Shown: piece after piece, positions 33,776 through 45,385 of the stretch | Layout: every line of letters starts with the position of its first letter | Numbering within the stretch: the first letter of the stretch is position 1 | Assembly: GCA_026874595.1 (NCBI GenBank) | Contig: CM049308.1 | Span: 41,712,527 to 41,776,526 of the forward strand | Reading direction: 5' to 3' | From: Sipunculus nudus | Taxonomy: Eukaryota > Annelida > Sipuncula > Golfingiida > Sipunculidae | Length of the DNA stretch: 64,000 nucleotides | The notes under the pieces: generated by a model | Seen by the model: only the letters and a program-made list of their open reading frames with translations | Databases searched by the model: none | Told to the model about the DNA's origin: nothing | Translations under genes and position numbers: made by a program

Positions 33776-33799
33776 ACAAATTCTGGAGATACTATGGTT

Positions 33800-34830
33800 T
33801 AGGCACGGTTGCGCCACCGCCGCAGAGATTTTGTTTGGACGCGATAACTTAAAAAATATTTCACGGATCTTACCAAACTTGACATGTGCATATGTATGGG
33901 TGACAGTACGAAGCCTATTTAAAATGGGGTCATAACCTTTACTAGGAGAGTGACCTTGACCTTGAATAGGTCCATTTTTGGGGGTAAATCACAAAAATCT
34001 TTAAATATCTTAAGAAATCTTGCATTGATTGATCCAAAAATCAACTTGACCGAATATCTTGGATAGTATTGTCATTTAACGGAAACTGGTGGCGCCACCT
34101 GTTAACCTTTTCTTGTTTTCATGCCGTTTATTTCCCCCTTTATTGCCACTTAACAATACTGTGAGCAAGTCATAAACTAATGGACAGATTTCTTTCATAT
34201 TATGTATATTCATAGACATGGCTTATGGGATGATGTATTTTTAAATTGGGGTCATGACCTTTCCGTATTTTTTTTAAACTGGGGCCATGACCTTTCCTAT
34301 GGTAGTGGGCTTGACCTTGAATATTGCCATATATGGTGAAAATCACACAAAATCATAAATATATCAATAAGGAAGGCATGGATTGGCCAAAAAATCAAAT
34401 TGACCGAAGATCTTGGATAGCTTTGTCTTTTGCGGACCTTTTGCGCCACCTTCTGTCTTTCTCTTGATTTCGTGCCTTTTAATACCATATCACTGCCACT
34501 TGACAGTACTGTGAGCATTAAAGCATTGAAAACTTATGGACAGATTGGGCTGAAATTGTGCATGTACATTGATCTTGGATACCTCCATCTTGTATTCTAG
34601 ACTGGTGGCGCCATATGCAATCGTTTGCCGTGGCGTCCATTTGTACATGTGCTTTGGGTGAAAATTGCACGTATCTCCGGAGTGGTTCAAGGTATTGGTC
34701 TGAAATTTTGACATGTCCATCCATCTTGGAAGGTTTTCTCGTAAACCAGACAGTCCCGTTGGGGAAACTAGTCGGGTTATCCTATATGAGTGTGACCGTG
34801 TTCAGGACAAATTATAATGAGGAATGACAG
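33800..34830 (+). repeat. Array of ~350-bp core repeats with GGTGGCGCCACC motif
   Basis: Three diverged units. Recurrent blocks: TTGCGCCACC or TGGTGGCGCCAC (33808, 34090, 34445, 34603), GGGGTCATGACCTTTCC or GGGGTCATAACCTTTACTA (33925, 34249), GACCTTGACCTTGAATA or GGCTTGACCTTGAATATTG (33951, 34306), AAATCACA-AAAATC-TAAATAT-TCAA, and TGACCGAA-ATCTTGGATAG. It resembles the 53 kb and 11.7-13.9 kb families in general type and in the shared GGTGGCGCCA motif. Confidence 0.65.
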
Positions 34831-35366
34831 GATGTTTAGCAAACGCCAGGTTTTGGGGGTAAATTTTAGTGGGGTTTGCATGATATTTAATTAATTTTAG
34901 ATTTTTATCAAACCTCAGTATTGAAAGCGTTTCTTTGGGTGTTGCAGTGAAATTAAGTTGAATGTAGCCGCTTTGCTAGGTAGCATAGTTCCAAGCCGCA
35001 AGGCAGGCTGGGATCCATGCTGTTAAGCTTGGTCGCAGTTAGTGCATTTTATCAGCCTGGCTACCGGCAGTTAGCCCTGCCTGGACTTTAGTACCTGCGT
35101 TAACTACTAACAATGCTTAAAATAAAACGTGATTCCATGTACCGATAGACGTAACTCAGTGCCACCTCTTATCACTTCAGCCATGTAAAGTCCGTATAAT
35201 GAATCCCTGATAATTTCATTTTAGGCCGTCACAAGGCTCTTTGAGAACCTGAAAAATCCCTCGCATTTGCATATCAGGCCGTCATGTTTTAAGTAAATGG
35301 CATCGTTGCTATGAGAACGCCAACAGCGGTCCCATAGGCAAAAAAAGCTCATCCGCTTGGTAACAC
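34831..35366. other. Non-coding; short dispersed repeat at 34970-35030
   Basis: GCCGCAAGGCAGGCTGGGAT then CCATGCT near 34996 recurs as GCGCAAGACAGGCTGGAAACCATGCT at about 51935-51960, suggesting an interspersed element. No gene is seen. Confidence 0.45.
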
Positions 35367-36290
35367 TAAAGCAGGCCGCACACAGAGCAGACGAGATCGA
35401 ATCGGACCAGACAGGACTGAAAATCCTGTAGAGTCCGCCACAATCTTTTCCAGTCCGGTCCGGTCCTAGAGGGGTCGCACACAGAGCGGATCGGATAGGA
35501 GTTTTTAATAAGATACGCTTATATTATATTATATTATATTATATACATACATACATACAAAAATTATGGCATCTCTATCTGAGGTAATATACTTCCATTT
35601 ATAAATAAAATTGGATATCTACAATCTATTCAATTTATGGTAGCTTCACCTGTCATCATAAAACACATATAAACAATGGTATTGTGCTATGACGTATTTG
35701 CTTTGTATTACATCACTCTAAATTTAGTTTTCTTATATAAATAGGAAACTATATTTATGTACAATACTACTGTTTTGATCATACTTAACTATCGAAATAT
35801 GATCAACAGAAGTATATCTTTGGTTGTTATTTTTATATTAAATTGCAATTACACGTGAATCCTTTATGCTGTATTTAGGTGATAGATGTGGTGAGCAACA
35901 CTATTTTTTTAGCAAGTATTTCCCTTTATAGCTAAAAGGTACACCAAACTCCATGTGTCACCCACGTTATTTAACGTCTCTTAATTCGCCATCTTCAGAT
36001 TTGTACGTCTATCATGTGATTCATAGAGCTGCTCTCATTGGTCAATGACAAAGTCCCGATCCTAGCTAGTCCTAAAACCCCCGCAAACAGAGCGGACTCA
36101 AGCGGACCGGACCGCACCACTCAGGACCAGTCCTGAAATATCAAAACATTTTGATATGGTCAGGATCGCTCAGGACTGGGTCTGGAGCGGTCCCGGACTG
36201 GCAGTCCGGTCCGCAAACTGAGCGGACCGGACCGGATTCAAGTCCGGTCCGATCTCGTCTCGTCCGCTTTGTGTGAGGCCTACTTTAAAG
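35367..36290. mobile_element. MITE-like element with GGACC-rich inverted termini, about 0.92 kb
   Basis: The left end reads TAAAGCAGGCCGCACACAGA then GCAGACGAGATCG. The right end in reverse complement reads TAAAGTAGGCCTCACACAAA then GCGGACGAGACGAGATCGG. Both arms then carry several GGACCGGACC-type blocks in opposite orientation (35403-35480 and 36095-36260), so each arm is itself semi-repetitive. The interior (35500-36000) is AT-rich and codes for nothing. TTA/TAA-flanked GGCC-type ends recall PIF/Harbinger-derived MITEs, but that assignment is tentative. Confidence 0.65.
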
Positions 36291-36902
36291 CATGTATTCA
36301 AGTGGTCCGTACATGGATCTTTGTGTTCTATGATATATCTCTGCTGTACGAACATTACGGTCAATGGGCCAAATGTAAGTGCATTGTAGACAACATCGCA
36401 ACTATTTTGTAACGATAGGTTCAGTCCTTCTGCCAAGATGACAGGAGCAGCTGGCAGCATTTATGTGAACCCATGTATTGGTTCCCTAAAGCCACTGCCA
36501 TGTACAGTGGAAACGATTTAAACAAGCCTTGAATCTCTACATTGACTCAAGAGGTGTTACAAATGAGCATACGGTTGCTGCATACTGGTGGTATGGATAT
36601 GCAAGAACTTCTTAGACGTTGGTTCCAGAGGACAATGTAGTTTCGTTAGATGAGTGTATCTGAGTATTGGACAGTTATTTTATTCCCTAAAACAAACATA
36701 CCATTTGAGAGTTGAGATAGAAAGCTGTGAAGCTGTGTTATGTGAATTCTCAGTTGCTGATGAAGCTATCCGATATCAATTGATTGATCGATGCAGGGAC
36801 ATACATCTGAGACGTAATCACTTGAGAGGCCGAATGTCACACTTTGCAACCTTCAGGATATAGCTGATTATACGTTACAGAAAGAATTGAGAAATATATT
36901 AA
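36291..36902. other. Upstream of LINE ORF2; no ORF1 recognised
   Basis: A plus-strand frame (36654-36863) lies where ORF1 or a 5' region could be, but it shows no coiled coil, RRM or zinc knuckle. The LINE may be 5'-truncated or its ORF1 lost. Confidence 0.4.
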
Positions 36903-37620
36903 ATAGTGTTAAGTGATACTAACTTTCAAATCCTCTCTTTAAATGTAAGAGGAATAAGGAATTATATGAAAAGAAGACAGGTGTTCAACTTGATGGTAAA
37001 ACATAATTCACATAATGAAATTTGTTTTTTACAAGAATGTCATTAAACAACATGATGAAATATCCTGGTCTAAGCAATGGCGAGGTTCAATGTATTTGTC
37101 CCATGGGACAAACAATACACGTGGTGTATGTATACTTGTTGGGAAAAATATTGATTTTAAAGAATATGCTAAGTTGATAGATACTGAGGGCAGATACATA
37201 ATTATTAAATGTGAAATTGAGGGTTTACAATGTATTCATGTTAACACCTATGCACCAAATACCGAAAGTCATCAGGTCAAATTTTATGATATTATTTTTG
37301 AAAACATTTTGAAATTGAAAAATGATTCTGATGTTGAAGTTATATGGGGTGGAGATTTCAATGTACATTTAACTGAACAGGATGCCGATGGTGGAAGATT
37401 GGTTATTAAGCATAATTCTGTTAAGAAAATATTAAGTATAACTGTTGTTTTAAATTTGTGTGATATATGGCGTATAAAACATGATGACTTTAAGGAGTAT
37501 ACTTGGCGTTCAGTAACACCTCTTATTTAGAAACGACTAGATTACTTTTTTATATCGAATGAAATACAGTCATATGTTACAAGTTGTGAAATTATACCTG
37601 CTGTGATAAAGACCACTCAG
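36903..37620 (+). pseudogene. L1/Tx1-type LINE ORF2, endonuclease domain (broken)
   Basis: An AP-type endonuclease that would nick the target for reverse transcription. It begins around 36921 with FQILSLNVRGIRNYMKRRQ in one frame, which meets a TAA at 37044. It continues in another frame from 37015 (YAPNTESHQ, then VIWGGDFNVHLTEQDADGGR, the GGDFN catalytic block) to a TAG at 37528-37530, after which the same frame reads KRLDYFFISN. A further shift near 37600 is needed to reach DHSAVLLKI, the SDH-like catalytic histidine block. There are thus two frameshifts and one stop in about 700 bp. Confidence 0.85.
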
Positions 37621-37622
37621 CT

Positions 37623-38249
37623 GTGTTACTAAAAATAAATACAATTAAGGATGGAAGGAAAGGACCATCCCATTGGTGTATGAACAATGATCTGCTTAAT
37701 GACAATACCTATATAAATAATATAAAAGATAAAATTGCTGAATGGAAGCAGATGATGAATAATGAAACTGCTCAATGTGAATGGGAATACATCAAATTTA
37801 AAATAAGAGAATATACTATTACATACAGTAAAAATAAAGCAAAACAGAACAGAAAATATGGTGATAATCTTGAAAAGAGAGTGGCTCAGTTTGAAAAAAT
37901 AATTAATTCTACAAGTGACCAAGAAACTTATGAAAAGTACCGCAATCTGAAACAAAAATTGCAGAAATACTATGATAATATTTCTAAAGGTGTGATTGTT
38001 AGATCTAGAGCCCAGTGGCTGGAGCACGGTGAAAGAGGAACAAAATACTTCTTGAATCTTGAAAAACAAAATGAAAAAAGCTCTGTTATACGTGTACTGT
38101 GTAATGATGGACAGGATGTGACTAATCAAACTGATATTATGGAATGCCTTAAGAAATTTTTCATATCAAAATATCAAAAGAAAAGTAGCTATCATGAACA
38201 TGAACTTAAGAGCTATTTTGAGAGCTTACCATTATGTGATAGTAAGTAA
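37623..38249 (+). pseudogene. L1/Tx1-type LINE ORF2, linker between endonuclease and RT
   Basis: 208 codons, continuous with the endonuclease tail and with the RT frame. It carries SRAQWLEHGERGTKYFLNLE, the conserved linker of L1-group ORF2 (ARxxWxEEGExxTKYFxxLE type). It stops at TAA 38247-38249. The RT frame at 38310 is in the same phase, and the residues between (DESEAEFCGKPITLNEVHVC) fit the family, so the TAA is a point disruption. Confidence 0.85.
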
Positions 38250-38309
38250 GATGAGTCAGAAGCAGAATTTTGTGGAAAACCTATAACACTTAATGAGGTT
38301 CATGTATGT

Positions 38310-40376
38310 TTGAAGTCAATGAAAAATAACAAAACACCTGGAAATGATGGACTTACTAAAGAATTTTACTTAGCATTGTTTAGTGATCTTGGAGAATGCC
38401 TCATGGACTGTTTGAATGAAAATTATACTTATGGTTCTCTCACAACAACACAAAAACAAGCACTTATAAAGTTAATACCAAAGCCTGGAAAAGATTTGAA
38501 GTATATCAAATCATGGAGACCTATAAGTTTACTTAATGTTGATGTTAAAGTTATAAGTAAAATTCTTGTTCATCGTATAAGGAAGCATCTCTTTAAATTG
38601 ATAAAGCCTGATCAATATGCCTTTATACAGGGAAGATATATCGGGGATCCTATTAGAATTATATGGGATGTGCTTCATTATACTGATGTTGAAAATATAC
38701 CAGGTATAATGTTTGCAGCGGATTTAGAAGCTGCATTTGACAGTTTAGACCATGACTTTATGTTTGCAGTTTTGAGATATTTTGGATTTGGTGATTCTTT
38801 TATAAAATGGGTGTTTATATTGCATAAAAACATTCAAAGCGCTGTTTTGAATAATGGGTATACAACAGGTTATTTTACGTTAGAAAGGGGAACTCGCCAA
38901 GGAGATCCACTTGCAGCGTACTTATTTATCATGGCAATAGAAATATTAGCAATACAGGTTAGGAATGATGAAAATATACGTGGAATAGTAATCGGAAATA
39001 CTGCAGTTAAAATGTGTATGTTTGCTGATGACACTACCATATTTGTTCAAAACTCAGAATCACTAGGCCAAGCACTCTCTGTCATGCAGACATTTGAATA
39101 TTATTCTTCATTGAAATTAAATGTAACCAAATCTGAAGCTACTTGTATTGAATCTATGAAAAGTAACAGTGTCATGAGTTTATACAATTTGAAGTGGATC
39201 GATTTAACAAGGGCAGCCATAAAAATTCTTGGTATATGGTTTTCTTATAATAAAGATATAATATTCAAGGAGAACTTTCAGAGAGTTGAGAATAATCTGA
39301 GAACTACGTTAATAATTTGGAAAACCAGGTATCTTACAATTTATGGCAGGGCAGAAGTTGCCCGTTCACTTGGGCTTTCAAAGGTTTTGTATGTGACTAA
39401 GATGTTAGTACCCCCAACAAAGACTTTGCAAACCTTGAAGAGACTTCTATGTGATTTTATTTGGAATGCCAGAAAACCAAAAGTTAAATACACCACAATA
39501 ATCGGAAAATATGAGCAGGGAGGGTTAAATGTGCCAGATATTGAGAGCAAAATTAGAACCCAGATGATAATGTGGGCCAAGAGATGTCTTGAGCCACAAG
39601 AATCTGTTGTGAAGGAGATGCTTAATTTTAGACTAAGGAGTATCGGAGGTTTAAGATGTATCCCAAGCAACTTTTATATTAATGTGCTACCAAAAATATT
39701 GCCAAAATTTTATGTGAAAATGTTAAAAATCTGGGCTGACTATGTATCCGTGGAACCACAGACAGAAGATGAAATAATCTATCAATATGTATGGAATAAC
39801 AAATATATAAAAGTAAATGGCATGTCATTATATAATAAACGTTTAGAAAACCTGGGAATAAATTATGTGAAAGATTTGTTAAATACAGATGAATCATGGA
39901 AAAGCCGGAGTACTTTTCTACAAAACAATAATAGATGTACATTATTGAGCCATATGTACTGGCTACAATTAAAACAGTCAATTCCACAAAGATGGAAAAA
40001 TAATATATTGAACAAAGAGATAACAAATGAAAATGTGGAAAAATATATAATTGTGTCTGCGAATGGGATTGAAATACTTGATAATATGAAGTCGAGGCAT
40101 GTTTACTCTACCTACATAAGTAATAAATGGAAAGTTCCTACGACGCAGAAGAGCTGGAATGACATGAATGAAAAGAAAAATATTGAAGTTGAATGGGAAT
40201 ATGTGTATAAGGGAATCTATATGGTAACACTAGATACCTATCTGAGGGAATTCCAATACAAAATTCTAAATAAGTACATACCTCTTGAACAGTTATATAA
40301 ATGGAAGATAAGTGAAACATACAAATGTTCATATTGTTTCAATTATCAGAAAAGTATAATTCATTTATTTTTTTAA
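38310..40376 (+). pseudogene. L1/Tx1-type LINE ORF2, reverse transcriptase
   Basis: 688 codons with all RT blocks in order: NKTPGNDGLTKEFY (about 7-20), LIPKPGKDLKYIKSWRPISL (55-74), QYAFIQGRYIGD (102-113), FAADLEAAFDSLDH (135-148, first catalytic Asp), RGTRQGDPLAAYLF (193-206), CMFADDTTIFV (236-246, catalytic FADD) and LKLNVTKSE. The C-terminal part keeps the tryptophan-rich region and ends in CSYCFN...HLFF followed by TAA where the family has an aromatic residue and then C. KSWRPISLLNVD and the C-terminal CxxC..H motif place it in the L1/Tx1 group of non-LTR elements. The RT itself has no internal stop, so this copy is fairly young or was kept by chance. Confidence 0.9.
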
Positions 40377-40379
40377 TGT

Positions 40380-40724
40380 ATGGTGAGTAAGAACTTATAT
40401 TATAAAATTCAGGCATGGCTACACGAGTATGAATTGGACCAGCCTAATATATCACTTTCTATTGTAATGTATGGTATTTTACCTGTTAACGAAAATAATA
40501 TCCTTTTTAATCAAATTTTATTGTTGTACAAATATATACTTTACAAACAAAGAGAGGAAAAGGAATCTTCATTATTTTCAGTCTTTAAATCAAAACTGAA
40601 GTATACAGAGAGAACTGAAAGATGTATAGCAAGTGGCAGAGAATTACTGATAAAGCATATTGATAAGTGGAGCAAACTTAGAAGCTTGTTCGATGATTTA
40701 ATTGAAGACAATGTGTGTTTGTAA
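40380..40724 (+). pseudogene. LINE ORF2 C-terminal tail
   Basis: In frame with the RT after a single TAA (40374-40376) that interrupts the C-terminal zinc-binding motif (HLFF-stop-C). It encodes 114 codons to the true terminator at 40722-40724. It is charged at the end (RELLIKHIDKWSKLRSLFDD), as in other L1-type tails. Confidence 0.8.
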
Positions 40725-40802
40725 TGTCCTGTGATCAGTCCTGTATCATTGAATTGTGATACTGTATTGTATACATATGTTGATGATGTTTGACAAAAAA
40801 AA
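40725..40802 (+). other. LINE 3' UTR and A-rich tail
   Basis: A short 3' UTR ends in GTTTGACAAAAAAAA (40788-40802), a likely 3' tail of the LINE. Another A/G-rich piece (40847-40868) follows. The boundary to the Gypsy remnant lies in the next 130 bp. Confidence 0.55.
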
Positions 40803-40929
40803 TCGCCTGTGATGAAACAAAACTGTATTACATTAAATTTCTGAGGCGAAAAAAAGGGGAAAAAAAGGATATAGCCCATACTTTTGAGACTGTAGACTCT
40901 CAGATGCAAAGTATGAACCAATCTGTAGC

Positions 40930-41240
40930 TAGTGGCAGTATTCGGAGACAAAACCATGATCAAGCAGTCAACAGACTTGAACGTTAAACTCAAGTCTGTA
41001 ATAACTATGGCGGTACATGTCCTCACAAAGTGGGCGAGAGAAATTGTCCTACTCAGGGAAAAACGTGTAGAAGTTGAAATAAGCCTAATCACTTTGCCCG
41101 AATGTGCAAATCTAAGTCCAGCAAGACTGGTAAGACTCGTTTCAAGAAAAAGTCCCAGCACAATGGTCAGGTGAATCAAATGTATGACACACAAGACAAT
41201 CCACATGTAGGAGATGATGGCGAAATGAAGCATCAGATAA
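40930..41240 (+). pseudogene. Ty3/Gypsy gag, zinc-knuckle region (broken)
   Basis: In one plus frame the text at about 40998-41130 reads CNNYGGTCPHKVGERNCPTQ, GKTCRS, a stop (TGA at 41072-41074) and NKPNHFARMCKSKSSKTGK. The usual layout in this Gypsy group is a double Cys/His nucleocapsid (CxxCG..H..C then CxxCxxxxHxxxxC); here the TGA replaces a cysteine codon of the second knuckle (TGA for TGY). Confidence 0.7.
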
Positions 41241-41246
41241 TTCTGA

Positions 41247-41768
41247 TTGTTTTTCTTAGTACAGTCCTTCGACAAACATGACCTCCCATCATTGAACATT
41301 AAACTGACTGATATACCCTTAGATTTGATAAATGACTCAGGGAGCACTGTCAACATGATTGTTTTCAAGACACACCAGTTGTTCAGTCACATTCGTCTTA
41401 AAATGACAAGAACCAATATATTTACTTGTGGTGCTAGGAGCCCCCTGCAGACTAAAGGTCGGTTTGCAGCTACTATTGAGTTGCCTACAACGATTTTAAC
41501 TACCACAGTGGTAGTAGCTTTAACAGGAAAAGGGAACGTCCTAAGTAATGCTACAGCGCAGGAGTTAGGACAGATCAAAATAACATATGCATTGACACAG
41601 AAGCCCGAGTCCGAAAGGCCCATACAGGAGTATACCGAGTTGTTTCGGGGAGTAGGAAAACTCAAAGGATATGAACTTAAATTACACATAGATGAGTCCA
41701 TCCAGCGAATGGCTCAGAGTCACCGCCGCGTGCCGTTTCATTTAAGAAAAAGGTTAAAGATGAACTAA
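41247..41768 (+). pseudogene. Ty3/Gypsy protease and pol N-terminus
   Basis: 173 codons. LNIKLTDIPLDLINDSGSTV is the protease active-site region; the catalytic DTG is altered to DSG. This is followed by NIFTCGARSPLQTKGRFAAT. RRVPFHLRKRLK at the end is the start of the reverse transcriptase (RRxPFHxRxxVxxEL type). A frame change follows at about 41765. Confidence 0.75.
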
Positions 41769-42150
41769 AATGACTCGAGGAGCAAGACATAATATAGTAA
41801 ATGGATGGTCCTACTCCGTGGATGAGTCCGATAGTGACTCCGCCGTAACTAAATAGCCCAGAAGAAATTAGGATTTGCGTAGACATGAGATGCGCTAATC
41901 GGGCACCTCTAAATAAAGGGAATTGCCAGTTCAACAAAGCTCCATTGAATATTTGGTTCCCGTTTCTCTAATGAGGGGATCACGCCAAAGCCATCGAATG
42001 TCGAGTCTATCAAGAAAGCAACACACAACTCGACTATTCCAGAATTTGCTAGTGAGGCAAAGCCAATTCAACGACTCATCCGCAAAGATAACAGATGGAA
42101 ATCTGGCAAAGAAGAACAAAAATGTCTCTTGATGAAATCAAGAAAAGACT
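41769..42150 (+). pseudogene. Ty3/Gypsy RT remnant with the palm deleted
   Basis: Across frames one reads LEEQDI, NGPTPWMSPIVT-like text (41800-41840) and ICVDMRCANRAPLNKG (41872-41920), the first RT blocks. Only about 230 bp separate this from the RNase H start at 42150, where an intact element needs several hundred bp more. The YxDD palm motif is absent. The copy has therefore lost most of the RT by deletion. Confidence 0.65.
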
Positions 42151-42480
42151 GATCAGTGTATGTGGATGTATCACCAGTTTGGCTTGGTGCGGTTTTATCC
42201 AAAATAACCCGGAGGCACCAGAAAAATACATTTGTTGTTGCTAATGCGAGTAGACAGTTCACACTTCACAGATGTCGAATTGCGATACTCACAGACAGAG
42301 GAAGAAGGTCTGGTATGTCTCTGGGCAGTACAACACTGTACCTGTATGGCTTTTCGTTTGTTTTTGTTACAGACCGTAAACCGCTTGTAAACATTCAGAA
42401 CAATCCTAAGTCTAGAGCGTGTGCCAGACTAGAAAAGATGGAGTTTGAAATTTCATAGTTATGAATTTCATGTGGAATAT
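42150..42480 (+). pseudogene. Ty3/Gypsy RNase H region (broken)
   Basis: SVYVDVSPVWLGAVLSKI is the RNase H start (VDASPxGLGAVL type). FVTDRKPLVNIQNNPKSRAC and ARLEKMEFEIS are the end of the domain (TDHKPLxxIxxNPxSKxxARIERW type). A stop follows MEFEIS and the frame changes. Confidence 0.8.
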
Positions 42481-42699
42481 CTAGACATCCATTACCTAGC
42501 ACAAAGTAAAGCTCCAGAGCTGTGTGTGTCTCGGAGGATTATGTGAACTTTCTAGTGGACCATGCGGACCAATCATTGACCATAGATGATACATATCGGC
42601 AAGAAACAATGATAATACACTGCAAGAAGTCATATCTAGACAGGCAAGTGGACATTTGAATTTACAATGTGTAGCCCAGGGAGTAGACCTTGTTGCTTA

Positions 42700-43740
42700 A
42701 ATATCATTTGCAGCTATGAAAAATGAACTGCCAGTCTCGTCAGACTCTGTTATACTCACAGGTACCAGATTTGTGATTCCAAAGTCCGTTTAAAATCTTG
42801 TAGTGGCCATGGCCCATGAAGGCCATCAAGGGATTATAATGACTAAAAAGTTGCGCAGGGAGAAAGTATGGTTTCCTAGGATAGACAGACAAGTGGAGGG
42901 GCTGTACAAAACTTCTTAGCATGTCAAGCACATGGACCACATGTATCATAATAGAGCACCGTTACCAAAATCTCCGTGGAAAAAATTTGTGCATGGATTT
43001 TAAAGGACAGCAAACTCTGTTATCCCAGTTGTGGACAGTATATTCTCAATTTTCTTGAACCCAGAGATGTTTAAACTGATAATGGTGCACCTTTTTATGA
43101 AGAGATGCTCTCCAAGTTCGCCAGTTTTTGGGGTTTAAGCACAGGAAAATAACACCATTATTGCTAAAGGCCAACGCTGAAGCAGAAAAATTTATGGCAA
43201 GCATCGGAAAAGTGGTTCAAACAACACAAATTGAAGCCAAATCCTGGACAGAGAAGATGCACAAGTTTTAACTTTATTATAGTGCTAGTCCACAAAGCAC
43301 TTCAGGTTCAGCGCAAGCTACGTTGCTGTTTGGTAGAACAGTTGGCATCAAGATTCCTGAGTACACTCCACAACAGCAGAATACAGATGATGACAGTGTT
43401 CGGCTATATGCCATAGCCAAAGACAAGATGAAGTCGTATGCTGATGACAAGCATCATGCTAAACCTAGCAACATAGAGCTTGGTGATTCACAAACAAATA
43501 AGATCGTACCCAGTTAAAGTAAACCATTAAATGTGCTTGACAAGAAAGGCTTAATGATAACGGCGCAGAATGATGATGGCCATACCATCACTAGAAACAG
43601 TTCATTCATGAAGAAGATTCCATCATCCCAGACCATTGGTGATGTAAGTGATCAAGTAAGTGAACAGGCGATCCAGGCTCAGGATATACAGGCGTCTTGC
43701 CCTCAGCAGGTCAAGTCACCGGTTAAACATCGATAAGAGT
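42700..43740 (+). pseudogene. Ty3/Gypsy integrase and C-terminal region (broken)
   Basis: Fragments in shifting frames: GTRFVIPKSV and AHEGHQGIIMTKKLRREKVW (42765-42870, the HHCC zinc-binding lead-in), TDNGAPF (about 43076-43097, catalytic Asp block), then a KANAEAE-type text near 43170-43190 where the catalytic Glu is expected. The 43323-43736 frames give a C-terminal charged tail (KDKMKSYADDKHHAKPSNIE). Many stops; no LTR was recognised downstream to 44 kb. Confidence 0.7.
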
Positions 43741-44700
43741 TCAGACAGAATCGCAGAGCACCCAGTCACCTAAACTTTGGATTATGTGACTCCTTAATAT
43801 AAATGTTTGAGTGCATGCCAACATCTTCATTTATTCTTAGTAATTCACATCTTTTATGTTTCTGCATTCGATCTGAATGCCAACCTGATGAAGATAAGTA
43901 ACTTATTATTAAGTCTAATGCTGTATATCACCACTGAGACATTATTTACAATATCTCGTTATGAAACGGTAAACTTGATATTATGAAGTGTTGATATGCA
44001 TGTCTTACCTGTTATCTTCACAGTTTTCGAGCAGTGAAACCTGGACTTTTTAACGAAACAGAATATATATATATATATATAATCGCGAATGGGAAATAAT
44101 CGCTAAAATGAAGCCCTCGGGAATAATTTGCCAATTGAGTATGTCCTTCATATTTAGTGTAGCCAATACTTGTATGGGAATAGGTTAGAACAGTAAGAAA
44201 TTTTATAATAAGTTACATCCATGCAGGTATAGGGAAAACGTTCCCTTAAATTTGAACTTAACTACCTGTGCTGTGTGTACGGGCCCATCGTTATATGAAA
44301 AAACTCATGACTTATTCTCATTTAATAATACACACAGGTATGGCTTTAACAAAGATTTGATATAGGTTCTGGTGAGATCGCAAAAAATGAAACCCTCGTG
44401 AAACATTCAAAATGGAAAAATCGCGAAATTTCAGCCTCGCGAATATGAAGCTAACCACAGTATATAAATTTCTCCAGCGAAAGAGCGTCCATCTCCATTG
44501 TGAGGCAGATAAGTCTATGGTAACTGAGACTTGTCAGGGTACCAGAGACTCGGTTTTTATTGAGTCTAGGCTGTGAGATGTTTGGCCCTTAAGATACGAT
44601 AATGCTCACGAAGTGAATTCCAACGACCAGCCGGCAAAGAGTCCTGTGAACGTGGGTTACTGTACATGATAGCTGTCAATCAGAACAAATGTTAAAAAGG
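43741..44700. other. Non-coding, with a short TA tract
   Basis: A short TA run at 44065-44082. Two related blocks (TAATCGC..AATGAAGCCCTCG near 44097 and ATCGCAAAAAATGAAACCCTCG near 44378) may be a small repeat. No gene. Confidence 0.45.
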
Positions 44701-44904
44701 GCTCGGAAAGATTGGCCCGATATCCCAGGTGCGTTCACAAGGCTCCATGCCGGAAGAGTTTCGGGCCTGTCTCTCCCAGCCTGTGGTCGATGTACGCAGG
44801 TTGCTTGGCCGGCGAGCTGTCACTAAAAACGAATGTAACGTATGCGTGTTCGAATGCGCTTCGTGGGCATGTGGGGATATTTAATAAGAGTACTTCTACA
44901 CATG

Positions 44905-45328
44905 CAGTAGACTGGTATCCTGCTCTTTTATGGTTCTCTACAGACCATAAAGACGTACAATGCCATCTTAGGTAGTACCAGTTGCAACTCCTGACTTACC
45001 GGTAGACTAGTCCTAACTCCATTATTCACGCTCATACCGGTTGTCATGGACACTCACGCGGTCCTGGTTGATTTTCCGTGAAGAGTTCTTGTAGAATAAC
45101 TTTCTTTATTCCCCTTCTAGTTTAATCTGGTTTTTTAATATTGAAGAATGAGTTGTTGCACAAAAATAGGTGATGGATGTATAGATAATACAATATACTG
45201 AATGTATTTGATATTCCAGTGTATCTGGCATTTATTTATCACTAATATCTGTAAATCAAATCAGCAATGTCACATGAAATGTTCAGCCAACGTTTGGTAA
45301 ATTCCCCGAGCAAACGTTATGATTATTT

Positions 45329-45385
<57 letters not shown>

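Noticed and set aside
37629-38129. 166-codon minus-strand frame
   Set aside because: Antisense of the LINE ORF2 linker, which has clear family motifs.
40541-41368. 275-codon minus-strand frame
   Set aside because: Spans the LINE tail and the start of a plus-strand Gypsy remnant with real motifs; antisense product of low-stop composition.
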